A DNA stretch of 64,000 nucleotides from CAYPNF01 sp964411985 (GCA_964411985.1 CAYPNF010000001.1:1-64000); one strand, 5' to 3'; shown: positions 52,908 to 62,098, counted from the first letter of the stretch. Numbers and translations are program-made. The notes: generated by a model from the letters alone, not told the origin.

Positions 52908-54458
52908 ATGAAGAGTCACTTACCGCACGCCCTGTCTTTCAGCATGGGGTCCTTCTTTTCCCTCGCCTCGCGCACTCTTGGGGCGAGCATCTTAGGCCTC
53001 CTCGCCAGCACCTGCCCTGGCCGGGCGGATGTGAGGCTCCCGGGGTTGTTCACCGATAACATGGTCTTGCAGCAAGGGAAAACGATCCCGGTCTGGGGCT
53101 GGGCCGACGAGGGAGAAGTGGTGACCGTCCGATTCCGAGGACACACGCGGAGCACGTTGACCCAGCAAGGCAAGTGGTTCCTGCGACTGGAAGCTACCAC
53201 CGCGGGCGGTCCCGACACTCTCAGCGTGTCTGGCCGCAACACTCTGGAAATCCGAAACGTGTTAGTGGGCGAAGTCTGGGTCTGCAGCGGCCAATCCAAC
53301 ATGGAATGGCCCCTCTCCGCTTCGTTCCAGCCCCAGAACGATATCACGAATTCCGCGAACCCGAAGATCCGGCTGTTCACCGTCCCCAAACTGAAATCTC
53401 CCGCACCGGTCGATGACGTCAAATCCACATGGGTCGAATGCAGTCCTGACACGGTCAAGTCCTTTTCGGCTGTGGGGTATTACTTTGGCCGAGCCCTGCA
53501 AAAGGCGCGCAATGTGCCCGTGGGTCTGATCCATACCTCGTGGGGAGGTTCTTCGGCCGAGGCTTGGATGAGCGAAAAGGCGCTCTCGAGCGACCCCGAA
53601 TACAAACGCGACATCCTCGACCCGTTTCCAGCAGCCTGGCAAGCGTATGAGAAGGCGAAACAAGAAGCAGAAAGCCAGGGTAAACAAGGTCCCTGGCCTC
53701 CCTGGCGTCCCAGTGAACTGTATAACGGGATGATCGCCCCGATTCTTCCTTTTGCCATGGAGGGCGCCATCTGGTACCAAGGCGAGTCCAATGCCGGACG
53801 AGCCTGGCAGTATCGTCGGCTCTTTCCGGACATGGTTCGCGACTGGCGCACGGCTTGGGGCCAAAGTAACTTCACCTTCCTCGCTGTCCAACTGGCACCC
53901 TGGGACAAGAACCGCAAAAGGACGTTGGAGCAAATAACCGAGAAACCAGTCGAAAGCGATTGGGCTGAATTGCGGGAAGCGCAGGTCATGGCAACACGGA
54001 CCTTGCCCAAACTCGGCCTGGTAGTGATCACCGACGTCGGGGATAAGGACGACATTCACCCCACCAAGAAGATCCCCGTAGGTGAGCGCCTAGCACAAGC
54101 AGCCCGCGTGATCGCCTACGGAGAGCGGATTGCAGGCCTTTCCCCCATCCAGAAATCACTCAAAATCAAAGATAACGAAGCCGTTGTCGGGTTTGAACAC
54201 CTCAAGACCGGGCTCGCTGCCGTGGGAGACAAGCTGACGGGATTCGCTATCGCGGGGCCAGACCGCAAGTTTGTCTGGGCCGACGCAAAGATCAGAGGCG
54301 ACCGAGTGGTAGTATCCAGTCCTGCCGTGCCTAAGCCTGTGGCGGTTCGCTACGGCTGGGATGACTTCCCCGTCGTGAATCTCTGGAGTAAAGAAGGCCT
54401 GCCAGTCTCCCCCTTCCGCACCGATGACTTTCCCATGGTTACCGCTCCAAAACGATAA
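52908..54458 (+). CDS. Sialate O-acetylesterase-like (SASA) hydrolase
   Basis: Protein of 516 aa with an N-terminal export signal (GASILGLLASTCPGRAD). A beta-rich N-terminal domain (VRLPGLFTDNMVLQQGKTIP and VWGWADEGEVVTVRFRG) precedes the SGNH-like catalytic domain: VWVCSGQSNMEWPL (Ser nucleophile near 127), GAIWYQGESNAGRA, and DDIHPTKKIPVGERLA as the Asp-His pair. It removes acetyl groups from sialic acids or other acetylated sugars in the periplasm. The following gene is a sialidase-family protein on the same strand, so the pair may process the same glycan. Confidence 0.92.
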   Translation: MKSHLPHALSFSMGSFFSLASRTLGASILGLLASTCPGRADVRLPGLFTDNMVLQQGKTIPVWGWADEGEVVTVRFRGHTRSTLTQQGKWFLRLEATTAGGPDTLSVSGRNTLEIRNVLVGEVWVCSGQSNMEWPLSASFQPQNDITNSANPKIRLFTVPKLKSPAPVDDVKSTWVECSPDTVKSFSAVGYYFGRALQKARNVPVGLIHTSWGGSSAEAWMSEKALSSDPEYKRDILDPFPAAWQAYEKAKQEAESQGKQGPWPPWRPSELYNGMIAPILPFAMEGAIWYQGESNAGRAWQYRRLFPDMVRDWRTAWGQSNFTFLAVQLAPWDKNRKRTLEQITEKPVESDWAELREAQVMATRTLPKLGLVVITDVGDKDDIHPTKKIPVGERLAQAARVIAYGERIAGLSPIQKSLKIKDNEAVVGFEHLKTGLAAVGDKLTGFAIAGPDRKFVWADAKIRGDRVVVSSPAVPKPVAVRYGWDDFPVVNLWSKEGLPVSPFRTDDFPMVTAPKR

Positions 54459-54558
54459 GCGATCCGCATATCTCGCAGAAAGGCCTCTTGCCACCCCGCC
54501 TCCCAGGGCGGTACAAAGGACAATTCACCCCGATGCTGGGGGCTTGTCACAAATCAAC

Positions 54559-55644
54559 ATGAGCTCGCTTCTTCAACGCTGGGGCGCGATTCTCCGCGCC
54601 AGCCTCGCCGCAGGCACCCTAACCTCCTTGCTTGCCGCCGATCCTCCCCAATCTCCCATCACCGGATCGGAGTTCATTCTTAACAATCCTCCCCACCCTT
54701 CCTGCCATGCTTCCACCCTCGTGGAAAGTCGTGAAGGGCTGTTGGTGGCCTGGTTCGGAGGCAGCGACGAAGGATCGCCCGACGTGGACATCTGGCTTTC
54801 TCGGAACGAGGGCTATGGATGGCAAGGCGCCGTCGAAGTCGCCAATGGACTCCAGGAATCTGATCGGCGCCGCTACCCATGCTGGAACCCAGTCCTTTTT
54901 CAGCGCCGGAACGGTACCCTGTACCTCTTCTACAAAATTGGACCGAGTCCCTCCAAGTGGTGGGGCATGGTGAAGAGTTCAGACAACAACGGCCGCACGT
55001 GGTCGAAAGCCAAACGGCTGCCCAAGGGCATCCTGGGTCCCGTCCGTAATAAGCCCCACGAACTACCCGACGGTACGATCCTTTGCGGCTCCAGCACGGA
55101 ACAGGAGGGCTGGCGGGTCTACGTGGAGCGCACGCACAATCCCATGGAAATGTTCGGTGGCTGGGCTCGTTCGGAGTACTTGAGCGAGGCCATGGAGTTT
55201 GGCGCCATCCAACCCACCATCCTCGCCTATCCCGATGGACGGCTCCAACTCCTGTGCCGGACCAAGCGGGGAAAAGTCAGCGAACTCTGGTCAGAGAACA
55301 ACGGGGCCACCTGGACCCGAATGATGGCCACCAAGCTGCCCAACCCCAACAGCGGCATTGACGGTGTCGTCCTGCGCGACGGCCGGGCCTTACTGGTCTA
55401 CAACCACACACCCAGCGGCCGAAGTCCACTCAACGTGGCCCTTAGCGAGGACGGGCGTACTTGGCAAACAGGCGCAGTGCTGGAAAAGGAACCAGGTGAG
55501 TACTCCTATCCTGCCATCATCCAGACGGGGGATTCCATGGTCCACATCACCTATACTTGGAAACGCCAACGCATCAAGCACGTGGTGCTGGATCCCGCAA
55601 AACTCAAAGGCCGTCCGATGTATGACGGTAAGTGGGTGGATTGA
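54559..55644 (+). CDS. Sialidase/BNR-repeat family exo-glycosidase-like protein
   Basis: Protein of 361 aa from ATG 54559. A signal peptide (WGAILRASLAAGTLTSLLAA) is followed by a six-bladed propeller with Asp-box motifs (SSDNNGRTWSKA, SENNGATWTRM, SEDGRTWQTG) and the BNR_2 core (FILNNPPHPSCHASTLVESR, then GLLVAWFGGSDEGSPDVDIW). The early FRIP-type arginine motif is not evident, so sialic acid specificity is unproven; many verrucomicrobial relatives act on other glycans. It lies 100 bp after the SASA gene. Confidence 0.87.
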   Translation: MSSLLQRWGAILRASLAAGTLTSLLAADPPQSPITGSEFILNNPPHPSCHASTLVESREGLLVAWFGGSDEGSPDVDIWLSRNEGYGWQGAVEVANGLQESDRRRYPCWNPVLFQRRNGTLYLFYKIGPSPSKWWGMVKSSDNNGRTWSKAKRLPKGILGPVRNKPHELPDGTILCGSSTEQEGWRVYVERTHNPMEMFGGWARSEYLSEAMEFGAIQPTILAYPDGRLQLLCRTKRGKVSELWSENNGATWTRMMATKLPNPNSGIDGVVLRDGRALLVYNHTPSGRSPLNVALSEDGRTWQTGAVLEKEPGEYSYPAIIQTGDSMVHITYTWKRQRIKHVVLDPAKLKGRPMYDGKWVD

Positions 55645-55650
55645 CGGCGA

Positions 55651-56604
55651 TCAGGGCTTGGTGACTACGTTGAGGCGCAAATAGCCTTGGCCTGCTGGGG
55701 AACTGGGCAGAGTATAGCGCAACGTGCGCGTCTGGTCAGTTTCAGTAAGCACCTCTTCGGGCACGAGTCCCCACTTGGCCAGATCCAGCGAAGAGTCTGC
55801 CTGGAGATAGGCGTCGGGCCGATCTTTGCGGATGGTGACCTCGAGCCGGATCTCCATCCCGACATCAGTCGAAACCACCTCGCGTCGGACTGCGTCGGCG
55901 TCCTGCTTCATTGGATCGCTTCCCAACAGGTACTCCATTTGGTTCACGAGTTGGTCCTTGTCTGGATCAGCCGCAGGCATTCGCTGGAGGTCCGGCGTAT
56001 CGGCGGGAAACGCGTTGGTTGACCAAGAGACAAAACTGACGGTGGAATTGGTTGGCTGCGAACCGGTTGAAACGCGGAACTGATCCGCAAACAGGTCGGC
56101 TTCGATGCTGTACTCTGCGTTCCCGAAAGAGCCCGGGGGCTTCAGTCCCAAGTTGAGCGCGCCAAAAGTGTCGCCTGCGTTCCCGACAACCCCATCGCCA
56201 TTCGCGTCGTTCCAAAGCAAGATGTAAATGTGCGCCTGGGCGTAAAGCGCCTCAGGCACGTCAACTCCACCACGCTGGTAGACCCCCGCTTGGTCGCCCA
56301 AAGCGAAGCCGTCGACCGTGTCCTCCCAGAAGCGAGCGTCGTCACCCGTCCCCGCCACCCACCCTTGGACCACCTCCGGAGTCACTTCGACACCCTGGAC
56401 GAGACCATCCTTGCCGCGGTCCGCCACCACCCATAAGGATGTACCAACGGGGGCAGGAACTCCTGCGCTAAGAAAGAGACGCTGCGTTCCTGCGGGAACA
56501 GTGGAGATATCCGCTTGGTAGGCGCCCATCCCCTCTAGACCATGAACTGGTAGCTGGCTTACAGCCAGCATCCCGGCCAATCGGATCGCCTCCATGCGTT
56601 TCAT
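55651..56604 (-). CDS. Secreted paralogue of the PEP-CTERM protein, without the sorting tail
   Basis: Protein of 317 aa from ATG 56604. A signal-like N-terminus (AIRLAGMLAVSQLPVHG) is followed by a domain clearly homologous to the upstream neighbour: APVGTSLWVVADRGKDGLVQ versus APVGTKLWFVTDFSGDGLIG; AGTGDDARFW versus AGIGDDQLFL; ILLWNDANGDG versus AILWNESGGAA; ADLFADQFRV versus SDMFADTYSV. Instead of a PEP-CTERM tail it continues with a calcium-style DPDKDQLVNQMEYLLGSDPM segment and a final domain (YLQADSSLDLAKWGLVPEEV) like the tails of the VCBS and glycoamylase proteins. Gene pair duplication with domain swapping is inferred. Confidence 0.78.
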   Translation of the reverse strand: MKRMEAIRLAGMLAVSQLPVHGLEGMGAYQADISTVPAGTQRLFLSAGVPAPVGTSLWVVADRGKDGLVQGVEVTPEVVQGWVAGTGDDARFWEDTVDGFALGDQAGVYQRGGVDVPEALYAQAHIYILLWNDANGDGVVGNAGDTFGALNLGLKPPGSFGNAEYSIEADLFADQFRVSTGSQPTNSTVSFVSWSTNAFPADTPDLQRMPAADPDKDQLVNQMEYLLGSDPMKQDADAVRREVVSTDVGMEIRLEVTIRKDRPDAYLQADSSLDLAKWGLVPEEVLTETDQTRTLRYTLPSSPAGQGYLRLNVVTKP

Positions 56605-56618
56605 GGGAAACCCTTCAC

Positions 56619-57233
56619 TCAAGCCGCGATCGCCACGACTTTTTGACAACGACGCCAAAGGAATGCGCCACCCAGCAAGGCAAGCCCAGCAAAAGCGGCG
56701 GTCTCCGCAGGCTCAGGAATAACACTGTAGGTGTCGGCGAACATATCTGAATTGATTAACATTTGGGCGATACTGGGATCACCGCTCAAAGGGATATGTT
56801 GCATCAGCTCATAGTCAAACTTAGAACCGACGGTCCCGGCGGCACCGCCGCTCTCGTTCCACAATATGGCGTAATAGGTGTTATGAGGAGACACATCGGC
56901 GGCGGGTAAGTCATACTGCACGCTAACCGATCCAGGGAAGATCTGTATCTGTGTCTGCAGGAAGAGTTGGTCATCACCAATGCCGGCCAGAATATTATCC
57001 ATCACGGAAGCAAGTACATCCGCACTACTGAAACCAATCAGTCCGTCTCCGCTGAAATCGGTCACAAACCAAAGCTTGGTTCCGACTGGCGCTAGGGTGC
57101 TTGGGCTCGCCGTAGAGTGCAGTAGGCCTGCAGATGAAGTCTTGATGTCATAGGGCACCTGGGCAGAGCCTTGCCAGTTCAGCCCCATCAAGGTTGATAC
57201 CGTAAACAGTGAGAAGAAGGTCCTCATGGTCAT
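56619..57233 (-). CDS. PEP-CTERM sorting-signal protein
   Basis: Protein of 204 aa (an alternative ATG is at 57227). It has a signal peptide (FFSLFTVSTLMGLNWQGSA), a secreted middle region, and at the C-terminus the PEP-CTERM signal: VIPEPAETAAFAGLALLGGA followed by FLWRRC. Such proteins are thought to be processed by exosortase at the inner membrane and displayed outside, often in exopolysaccharide matrix. No exosortase gene is in the window. It is 14 bp upstream of its paralogue on the same strand. Confidence 0.88.
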   Translation of the reverse strand: MTMRTFFSLFTVSTLMGLNWQGSAQVPYDIKTSSAGLLHSTASPSTLAPVGTKLWFVTDFSGDGLIGFSSADVLASVMDNILAGIGDDQLFLQTQIQIFPGSVSVQYDLPAADVSPHNTYYAILWNESGGAAGTVGSKFDYELMQHIPLSGDPSIAQMLINSDMFADTYSVIPEPAETAAFAGLALLGGAFLWRRCQKVVAIAA

Positions 57234-57509
57234 TTCATTTCTTTAGGGTTGATTGTCAAATTCGGCAGCAAGGCTGCCATTCGGTCATCGCAGGCTCATC
57301 CCCGCCAACCCAGGCCTTCTGGGGCCTTGATCTACCCCCCTTCTATCGGCACGAGCTCGTGAACCCTTTAGAAGCTCGCTCGGGAACCGATGGTTGGGTG
57401 GACGAGAATGTATGGCATGATGGATGGCTGCTTGCCTACCCGAGGAACCGGTACGCCCCTCGCCCCCCGAAGTCAATGGCAAGGACGCAGGATTCCCACG
57501 CCCTTGAGC

Positions 57510-57556
57510 AAAGAAGAACAGCAGCCCGCCGGACAGGGGATGTACCGGCGGGCTGC
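57510..57556 (-). terminator. Intrinsic terminator of the Fn3/cadherin-like gene at 57586
   Basis: The arms GCAGCCCGCCGG (57521-57532) and CCGGCGGGCTGC (57545-57556) form a perfect 12-bp stem with a 12-nt loop, 30 bp beyond the minus-strand stop. On the minus strand it is followed by TGTTCTTCTTT. This is the most convincing terminator in the window. It lies in the 352-bp gap 57234-57585, where I see no gene. Confidence 0.75.
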
Positions 57557-57585
57557 ATGGGCGGAGCAGTGTAGGAACCAACCAT

Positions 57586-59481
57586 TTATGGAGCAAAGGG
57601 ACAAGCCTGGCGCCACCGATAGAGGGGCGAACCGGCCTTGACGTAGACCATATAACCCTTGGAGGCTTGCAGGCCATAATTGTTATTAAGCGTTCCGTTC
57701 ACGTACCAACCTGCAGTAGCCAATGTGCCGTCATGGTAGAATAGCCCGTCTTTGAGTGATCCACCCGAGAAGCTACGAACGATATTCTCTGAAGTAGCGC
57801 TCATGAAGCCGTCGGAATCGCTAGCCCAACCCGTTCCCTTCAGTCCCGACGTTCCGATCGCGGACTCCACGGCAAAACCCGTCGCTACCGCGTTTCCACC
57901 GGCGTTGAGGTAGTGAGTCAGGCTGGTAATTTGGGGAGCTCCCACCGTGGTCAGCGTGGTGGGGGGAGCGGTGTTGCCTGACCGGAAGAGCATGATAGTC
58001 TGATCTGGCGTGAGCGTCACGGTGGTCCCGTCGAGCGGTCCAAGAAGAGAGGTACCACTCAGCACGTAGTAACCCGCGCCGGCAAGGGTACCGTTGTGGT
58101 AGAACACCTGCTGGGCGAAGCTCGAACCCTGGATGTAGCGAATGACATCTTCCTCGTTCTTCGAGGCAAAGCCGTTCGCGTCCTTGTTCAGCATCACGGT
58201 CGAACCCGTGCCGAAGAGATCGGCGAGCGAGGTCAGTTTGCGGATCTCAATCGTGTCACCAGCGGAGACGAAAGTCGTCAGATTTTCGCCGCGAGTGTTC
58301 AGGGTCACGGTGTTCATCGCGGTATCGTTGATCGTCCACCAATCACCCGTCACACCAGCGCCCGGAGCGGAGGCGTCGTTTCGAACCACCAGCGCGTACT
58401 GGTCGAAACCGTTCTTGGCATTGAACGCATCCACCGTCCAGGGCGTGCCCGCCACGGTGAGAGTATTACTGCTGACGCCGCTCACGGTTCCAACATAGGT
58501 CGGGATGCTGTGAAGCGGAGCGGAGATGGCGTTACCGCCGATGGAGATCTGGGTCTGGAGACTTCCCACAGGTGCGGTCACCAAGTTGGCACCGGTCGCC
58601 AGGCACACCACGCGGTAGAACATGCGGGCGTAGGAGGCGCCATTCGCCACCGTGATCTCTTCAATACCGCCATGCCCCGCGAAGGGCGCCACCAACGTGT
58701 ACCAAGTGGAGGTGCTGCTCGGAGCGTTCGTCGTGTAGTCAACACGATAGTTCGTTCCGACAACCCCGTTGAAGCGCAAGAGAACATTTGTCCCGGACTT
58801 TACGATTTCCGTGGTGCGAAACACCGAGATCGAAACGGTCGTAACCGCGCTCGCGAGGGTTGCGTCATGCGCCGTGTAGGTAAAGCTGTCGGTCAGGGAA
58901 GCGCCACCGTTGTGCACATAGGTGAAGGAACCGTCGGTGTTCAGAGTGAGTTGTCCGTTGGATGGGCCCTGCTGAAGCACGACGCTCATCGGGTTGCTTT
59001 CCGCGTCCGTGTCATTCGCCAAAATGCTGGTCGAGCCAGTGGCGAGGGTCGTGGTTGCGCCGCCCTGCAACACGATGATCTGGTCTGTGCTGGCCACCGG
59101 TGCGGTATTCACGGGAGGATTCGTGCTGCCGCCGGAGCCACCGCCCGAGCTGCCGGTGGGAACCGTATAGGAAATCTCGTTGGAAGGAGTGCTCTCCAAA
59201 CTCGAGGTGTTGTACGCAGTCACCACGAAATAGAGCGTGGCTCCCTCGGTCAGGTTGGACACGGTCACGGTCGTCACATTCCCCACGTCGGAAAGCAACG
59301 AGTGCGTGCCGCTCGCCGTTCCACAATAGAGTTTGTACCCCGCCAGATCCGGCTCGAGATTCGCGTCCCAAGCAAGAGTCACGGTCTGTGATGCGTTGCC
59401 AATGAGGGGCAGAAGGAGAAGGGCGAAGAGGCTGGCGATCCATCCTTGTTGCCATCCGAAAGTTTCAATGTTTCTTTTCAT
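57586..59481 (-). CDS. Secreted Fn3/cadherin-like protein, TIGR02597-like C-terminal region
   Basis: Protein of 631 aa from ATG 59481. Signal peptide (WIASLFALLLLPLIGNAS), then a fibronectin type III domain (TVTLAWDANLEPDLAGYKLY), a Gly/Ser-rich linker, and a cadherin-like domain (ILANDTDAESNPMSVVLQQG, then GQLTLNTDGSFTYVHNGGAS). The C-terminal ~350 residues (NAISAPLHSIPTYVGTVSGV, then ADLFGTGSTVMLNKDANGFA) resemble what I recall as the TIGR02597 verrucomicrobial family. It ends with RWRQACPFAP. It is a paralogue of the next gene on the same strand. Function is unknown; an outer-surface or matrix role is likely. Confidence 0.82.
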   Translation of the reverse strand: MKRNIETFGWQQGWIASLFALLLLPLIGNASQTVTLAWDANLEPDLAGYKLYCGTASGTHSLLSDVGNVTTVTVSNLTEGATLYFVVTAYNTSSLESTPSNEISYTVPTGSSGGGSGGSTNPPVNTAPVASTDQIIVLQGGATTTLATGSTSILANDTDAESNPMSVVLQQGPSNGQLTLNTDGSFTYVHNGGASLTDSFTYTAHDATLASAVTTVSISVFRTTEIVKSGTNVLLRFNGVVGTNYRVDYTTNAPSSTSTWYTLVAPFAGHGGIEEITVANGASYARMFYRVVCLATGANLVTAPVGSLQTQISIGGNAISAPLHSIPTYVGTVSGVSSNTLTVAGTPWTVDAFNAKNGFDQYALVVRNDASAPGAGVTGDWWTINDTAMNTVTLNTRGENLTTFVSAGDTIEIRKLTSLADLFGTGSTVMLNKDANGFASKNEEDVIRYIQGSSFAQQVFYHNGTLAGAGYYVLSGTSLLGPLDGTTVTLTPDQTIMLFRSGNTAPPTTLTTVGAPQITSLTHYLNAGGNAVATGFAVESAIGTSGLKGTGWASDSDGFMSATSENIVRSFSGGSLKDGLFYHDGTLATAGWYVNGTLNNNYGLQASKGYMVYVKAGSPLYRWRQACPFAP

Positions 59482-59712
59482 CGTACGCGTCCTGCGTTTC
59501 TGGTTTGTGGCCCCAGCAACTGGATTGCCAACAGCAGGAGTAACGATGAAGGGGAGGGAAATGATGACTGGATATCCCTCCCTGGATACCATTTCAGATC
59601 AGCGCATCAGTAAGAGAGAAAGGAAGTTACAAATTCTGTGGAGAGGAGGCTATGTAGGGGAATTCCCGAACACTTTTTTTTGACTTTTCCGCAAAACTTG
59701 TTGAATTTCCAC

Positions 59713-59739
59713 CTTATCAATATAATAAGTCAATATAAT
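59713..59739 (-). promoter_or_regulatory. AT-rich direct and inverted repeats in the leader
   Basis: TCAATATAAT occurs twice (59717-59726 and 59730-59739) in a strikingly AT-rich stretch (59690-59760) of this GC-rich window. CTTAT and ATAAG (59713-59717, 59725-59729) form an inverted repeat overlapping it. It lies upstream of the 57586-59481 gene and could be a promoter island or regulator-binding site; no clear -35/-10 pair was assigned on the minus strand. Confidence 0.4.
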
Positions 59740-59782
59740 GTAAAAGAAGAAGACAAGAATGCGATCCCATGGTGACACGGTC

Positions 59783-59979
59783 TGAGACAGTCGATCTCGT
59801 TGCTCTCTCCTCCCCGAAATGCGCGAGTGTCCAGGATCAGGAAAGACATGCACGGGAACTCCACCATTCCGTGTCCTGTCTCACGAAAAGAGGACAGGAA
59901 ACGGGACATTCGGGAAGCTTGCGTTCTGCACGACAACCGCCTGGGGACGCCACCTGTCTCGCAGCTTAGGACTGTCTCA
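59783..59979. repeat. 197-bp segment bounded by 10-bp inverted repeats
   Basis: TGAGACAGTC (59783-59792) and GACTGTCTCA (59970-59979) are perfect inverted repeats. Inside is a 7-bp stem (TCCTGTC/GACAGGA, 59874-59899). The right end is the stop codon of the next minus-strand gene. It has the size and form of a MITE but no transposase or target duplication was identified. It occupies the second half of the 495-bp gap 59482-59976, which has no gene. Confidence 0.4.
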
Positions 59980-61797
59980 ACGCCAAGGAAAGGGAGGTTG
60001 CTGCAGCCAGCGCGTCCGAGTTTCGGAGGGATAGAGAACCATCAAATACCCGCGGCCAGGAAGCAGAAAAAAGTCACGTCCGTCCCGTTCCTCCACCGGC
60101 TCGGGATACCAACCGCGAACCGCACGATCGCCTCGATGGTAGAAATGGACTGGGCCCAGTTCCCCGCCTTCCAGCACGCCGATCAGGTCCTCACCCCCGG
60201 GAGAAAACCGAAGGTCCTCGTCCTGCTTCCATCCCGTCTCCAACAGCCCACTGTACGATAACCCTGCCGTCTTTGGAAAATGGGAGCCAATAAAATTCGC
60301 CCCTGTGCTCAGGTAAAAAGCAAGCGGGCTGGTCTGAACCTCGCCCAGCACCGTGATTGCTCCCGCTCCAGCCTGACGGCGCAAGACGAAAACCTGACCA
60401 GGCTCCAACCGGATGATGGAAGGATCCAAGGGTCCGCTCACCTTGGCACCCTGGAAAGAATAGAAGCCCATTTCGGAGAGGTTTCCCGAGTGTAACACAA
60501 ACGTCACCGCCGGTTTGCCTGGTTCCACCCACTGCAGCAAATCCTCCTGTTCCGGCGAGGGGCGCAGATCCTCGTCCATGTTCAGGGCAAGGCCTCCGCT
60601 CGATCCGAACCGCCCCAGTAGGTTTTCAAGAGAAACCAGCGGCCGGATCTCGATTTTGCTCCCCTCAGGCAGGTCCTCCGAAAGGCTTCTCCCTCGAGTA
60701 TCCACCCAACACTGATCAAGACTGTTTCCCAGGATCGGCCACCAATCGCCCCCGGTCATGCCCGGCGCCGGGGAACACACAAGGATGTACTGCACGAAAC
60801 CATCCACCGGAGCCAACGCTCCATAGTAAAGGCGAGCCCCCTCTAGAAGACCACTGTCCGTTCCCACCGAGGTAACCGTACCACGATACACCGCCGGCGG
60901 GTGAAGGGGAACACTGAGGAACTGCGTACCGGGGACAATGGGAATCTTAACCAAGCCCATCAATGGCCCTGCCAGGGTGCCAGAGGGAAGATCGTGTTCC
61001 CACCGAAAGAACACGCCACCCCAGTAGTCCTTTGAACGAACGACCACCTCCTCACCATTGCCATTCCAAGGCCCCTTCCACAAGGAGCCACGATTCCCGA
61101 CAAACGGATCGAAGTTGCGCCTCACCCGATAGGGCACATCCGTGGCTGAAGTGAAGCCCAAGTCGAATTCGTCCCCCTGCAATTCCAGCCGGGTCGTCCG
61201 AAGCACTGTAACCTGGACCGTCGACTCGATCGACTCGATCAACCCATCGGTAGCCACATACAGGAAGGCATCGCGGGTTGTCTCGCCGCCGTCGTGATGA
61301 TAGGCGAAGGAACCGTCCGAATTCAACTGGACCGTGCCGTTGCGCGGAGGTTCTGCCAAGTAGGCCGACAGGGGCGCCCTGGACGGAGAGCTGTCGTTTG
61401 ACAGCAGGGTGGCGGAACCGCTCAAGAGGACTCTCGTCTCCCCCCCTTGCTCGACAGCCAGGTGGTCCTCCACGGCCACGGGAAGCCCTTTGCCATAGGC
61501 CACCTCGTTAGACGGAAGACTCTCGAGATCGTCTGCAGTGTAAGCTTTAGCGACGAAGTAGTACTTGTGGCCTTCCACCAGGCCTTCGATCTTGACCTGG
61601 ATCTCATCCCTGGCGTCGACCACGTTCCGATGTTCACCTCGGCGCTCGCCGTAATAGACCCGGTATCCCGCCACCTCGGGTTCCGGATTCCGATCCCAGG
61701 CCAGCGTAATCGAATAGGCATGCGCTGAGAACGCGAAGAGCGTCTGCCCCAAAAGGCAACCACCCAATCGCAGCGCCCCAGAAACGCCCATCTTCAT
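59977..61797 (-). CDS. Secreted paralogue of the Fn3/cadherin-like protein
   Basis: Protein of 606 aa from ATG 61797, with ATG 61791 as an alternative. The domain order matches the gene at 57586: signal peptide (LRLGGCLLGQTLFAFSAHA), Fn3 (SITLAWDRNPEPEVAGYRVY), a cadherin-like domain (TLLSNDSSPSRAPLSAYLAE, then GTVQLNSDGSFAYHHDGGET), and the TIGR02597-like region (FLSVPLHPPAVYRGTVTSVG, then LENLLGRFGSSGGLALNMDE). Sequence divergence is large. Both copies end in a similar way (RWRQACPF and RWLQQPPF). The two genes are tandem but separated by 495 bp containing an AT-rich leader. Confidence 0.82.
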   Translation of the reverse strand: MKMGVSGALRLGGCLLGQTLFAFSAHAYSITLAWDRNPEPEVAGYRVYYGERRGEHRNVVDARDEIQVKIEGLVEGHKYYFVAKAYTADDLESLPSNEVAYGKGLPVAVEDHLAVEQGGETRVLLSGSATLLSNDSSPSRAPLSAYLAEPPRNGTVQLNSDGSFAYHHDGGETTRDAFLYVATDGLIESIESTVQVTVLRTTRLELQGDEFDLGFTSATDVPYRVRRNFDPFVGNRGSLWKGPWNGNGEEVVVRSKDYWGGVFFRWEHDLPSGTLAGPLMGLVKIPIVPGTQFLSVPLHPPAVYRGTVTSVGTDSGLLEGARLYYGALAPVDGFVQYILVCSPAPGMTGGDWWPILGNSLDQCWVDTRGRSLSEDLPEGSKIEIRPLVSLENLLGRFGSSGGLALNMDEDLRPSPEQEDLLQWVEPGKPAVTFVLHSGNLSEMGFYSFQGAKVSGPLDPSIIRLEPGQVFVLRRQAGAGAITVLGEVQTSPLAFYLSTGANFIGSHFPKTAGLSYSGLLETGWKQDEDLRFSPGGEDLIGVLEGGELGPVHFYHRGDRAVRGWYPEPVEERDGRDFFLLPGRGYLMVLYPSETRTRWLQQPPFPWR

Positions 61798-62098
61798 TTT
61801 CCGAGTCAGGTTCACTCCAAGCCTCACGCTGGCCGCCCCCCTTCCACCCAATATGGGGAAAGGTGGCAGGCCATGACACCATCTAAGAAATTTCGCACAT
61901 GCACCGAAGGATGTCGAACGATAACAGCCGGTATTAAATTACACTACTTCATTTTAACCATTAGAATTCACTGTGCCTGTTCGCACTTTACGTGCCATAA
62001 CGCATGCCCGAGGCAGAATTCGGTTGAAACCGAGAAGCAATAACTTAGCATCTCCTCATCCCAAGCCGGCATTCCGGCATTACCGAACCAGAACGAAC
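61798..62098. other. Divergent intergenic region with AT-rich core
   Basis: The 301 bp between the Fn3/cadherin-like gene and leuB contains an AT-rich core (about 61920-61970). No gene was seen in it. It probably holds both promoters, but I could not assign a convincing -35/-10 pair. Confidence 0.4.

Noticed and set aside
52707..52919. N-terminal extension of the YggS-like gene
   Set aside because: It overlaps the start of the divergent SASA gene; homologues begin near the MDLTANLQ start.
58096..59391. Plus-strand open frame of 431 codons opposite the Fn3/cadherin-like gene
   Set aside because: The opposite strand has a signal peptide and recognisable domains; this one has neither.
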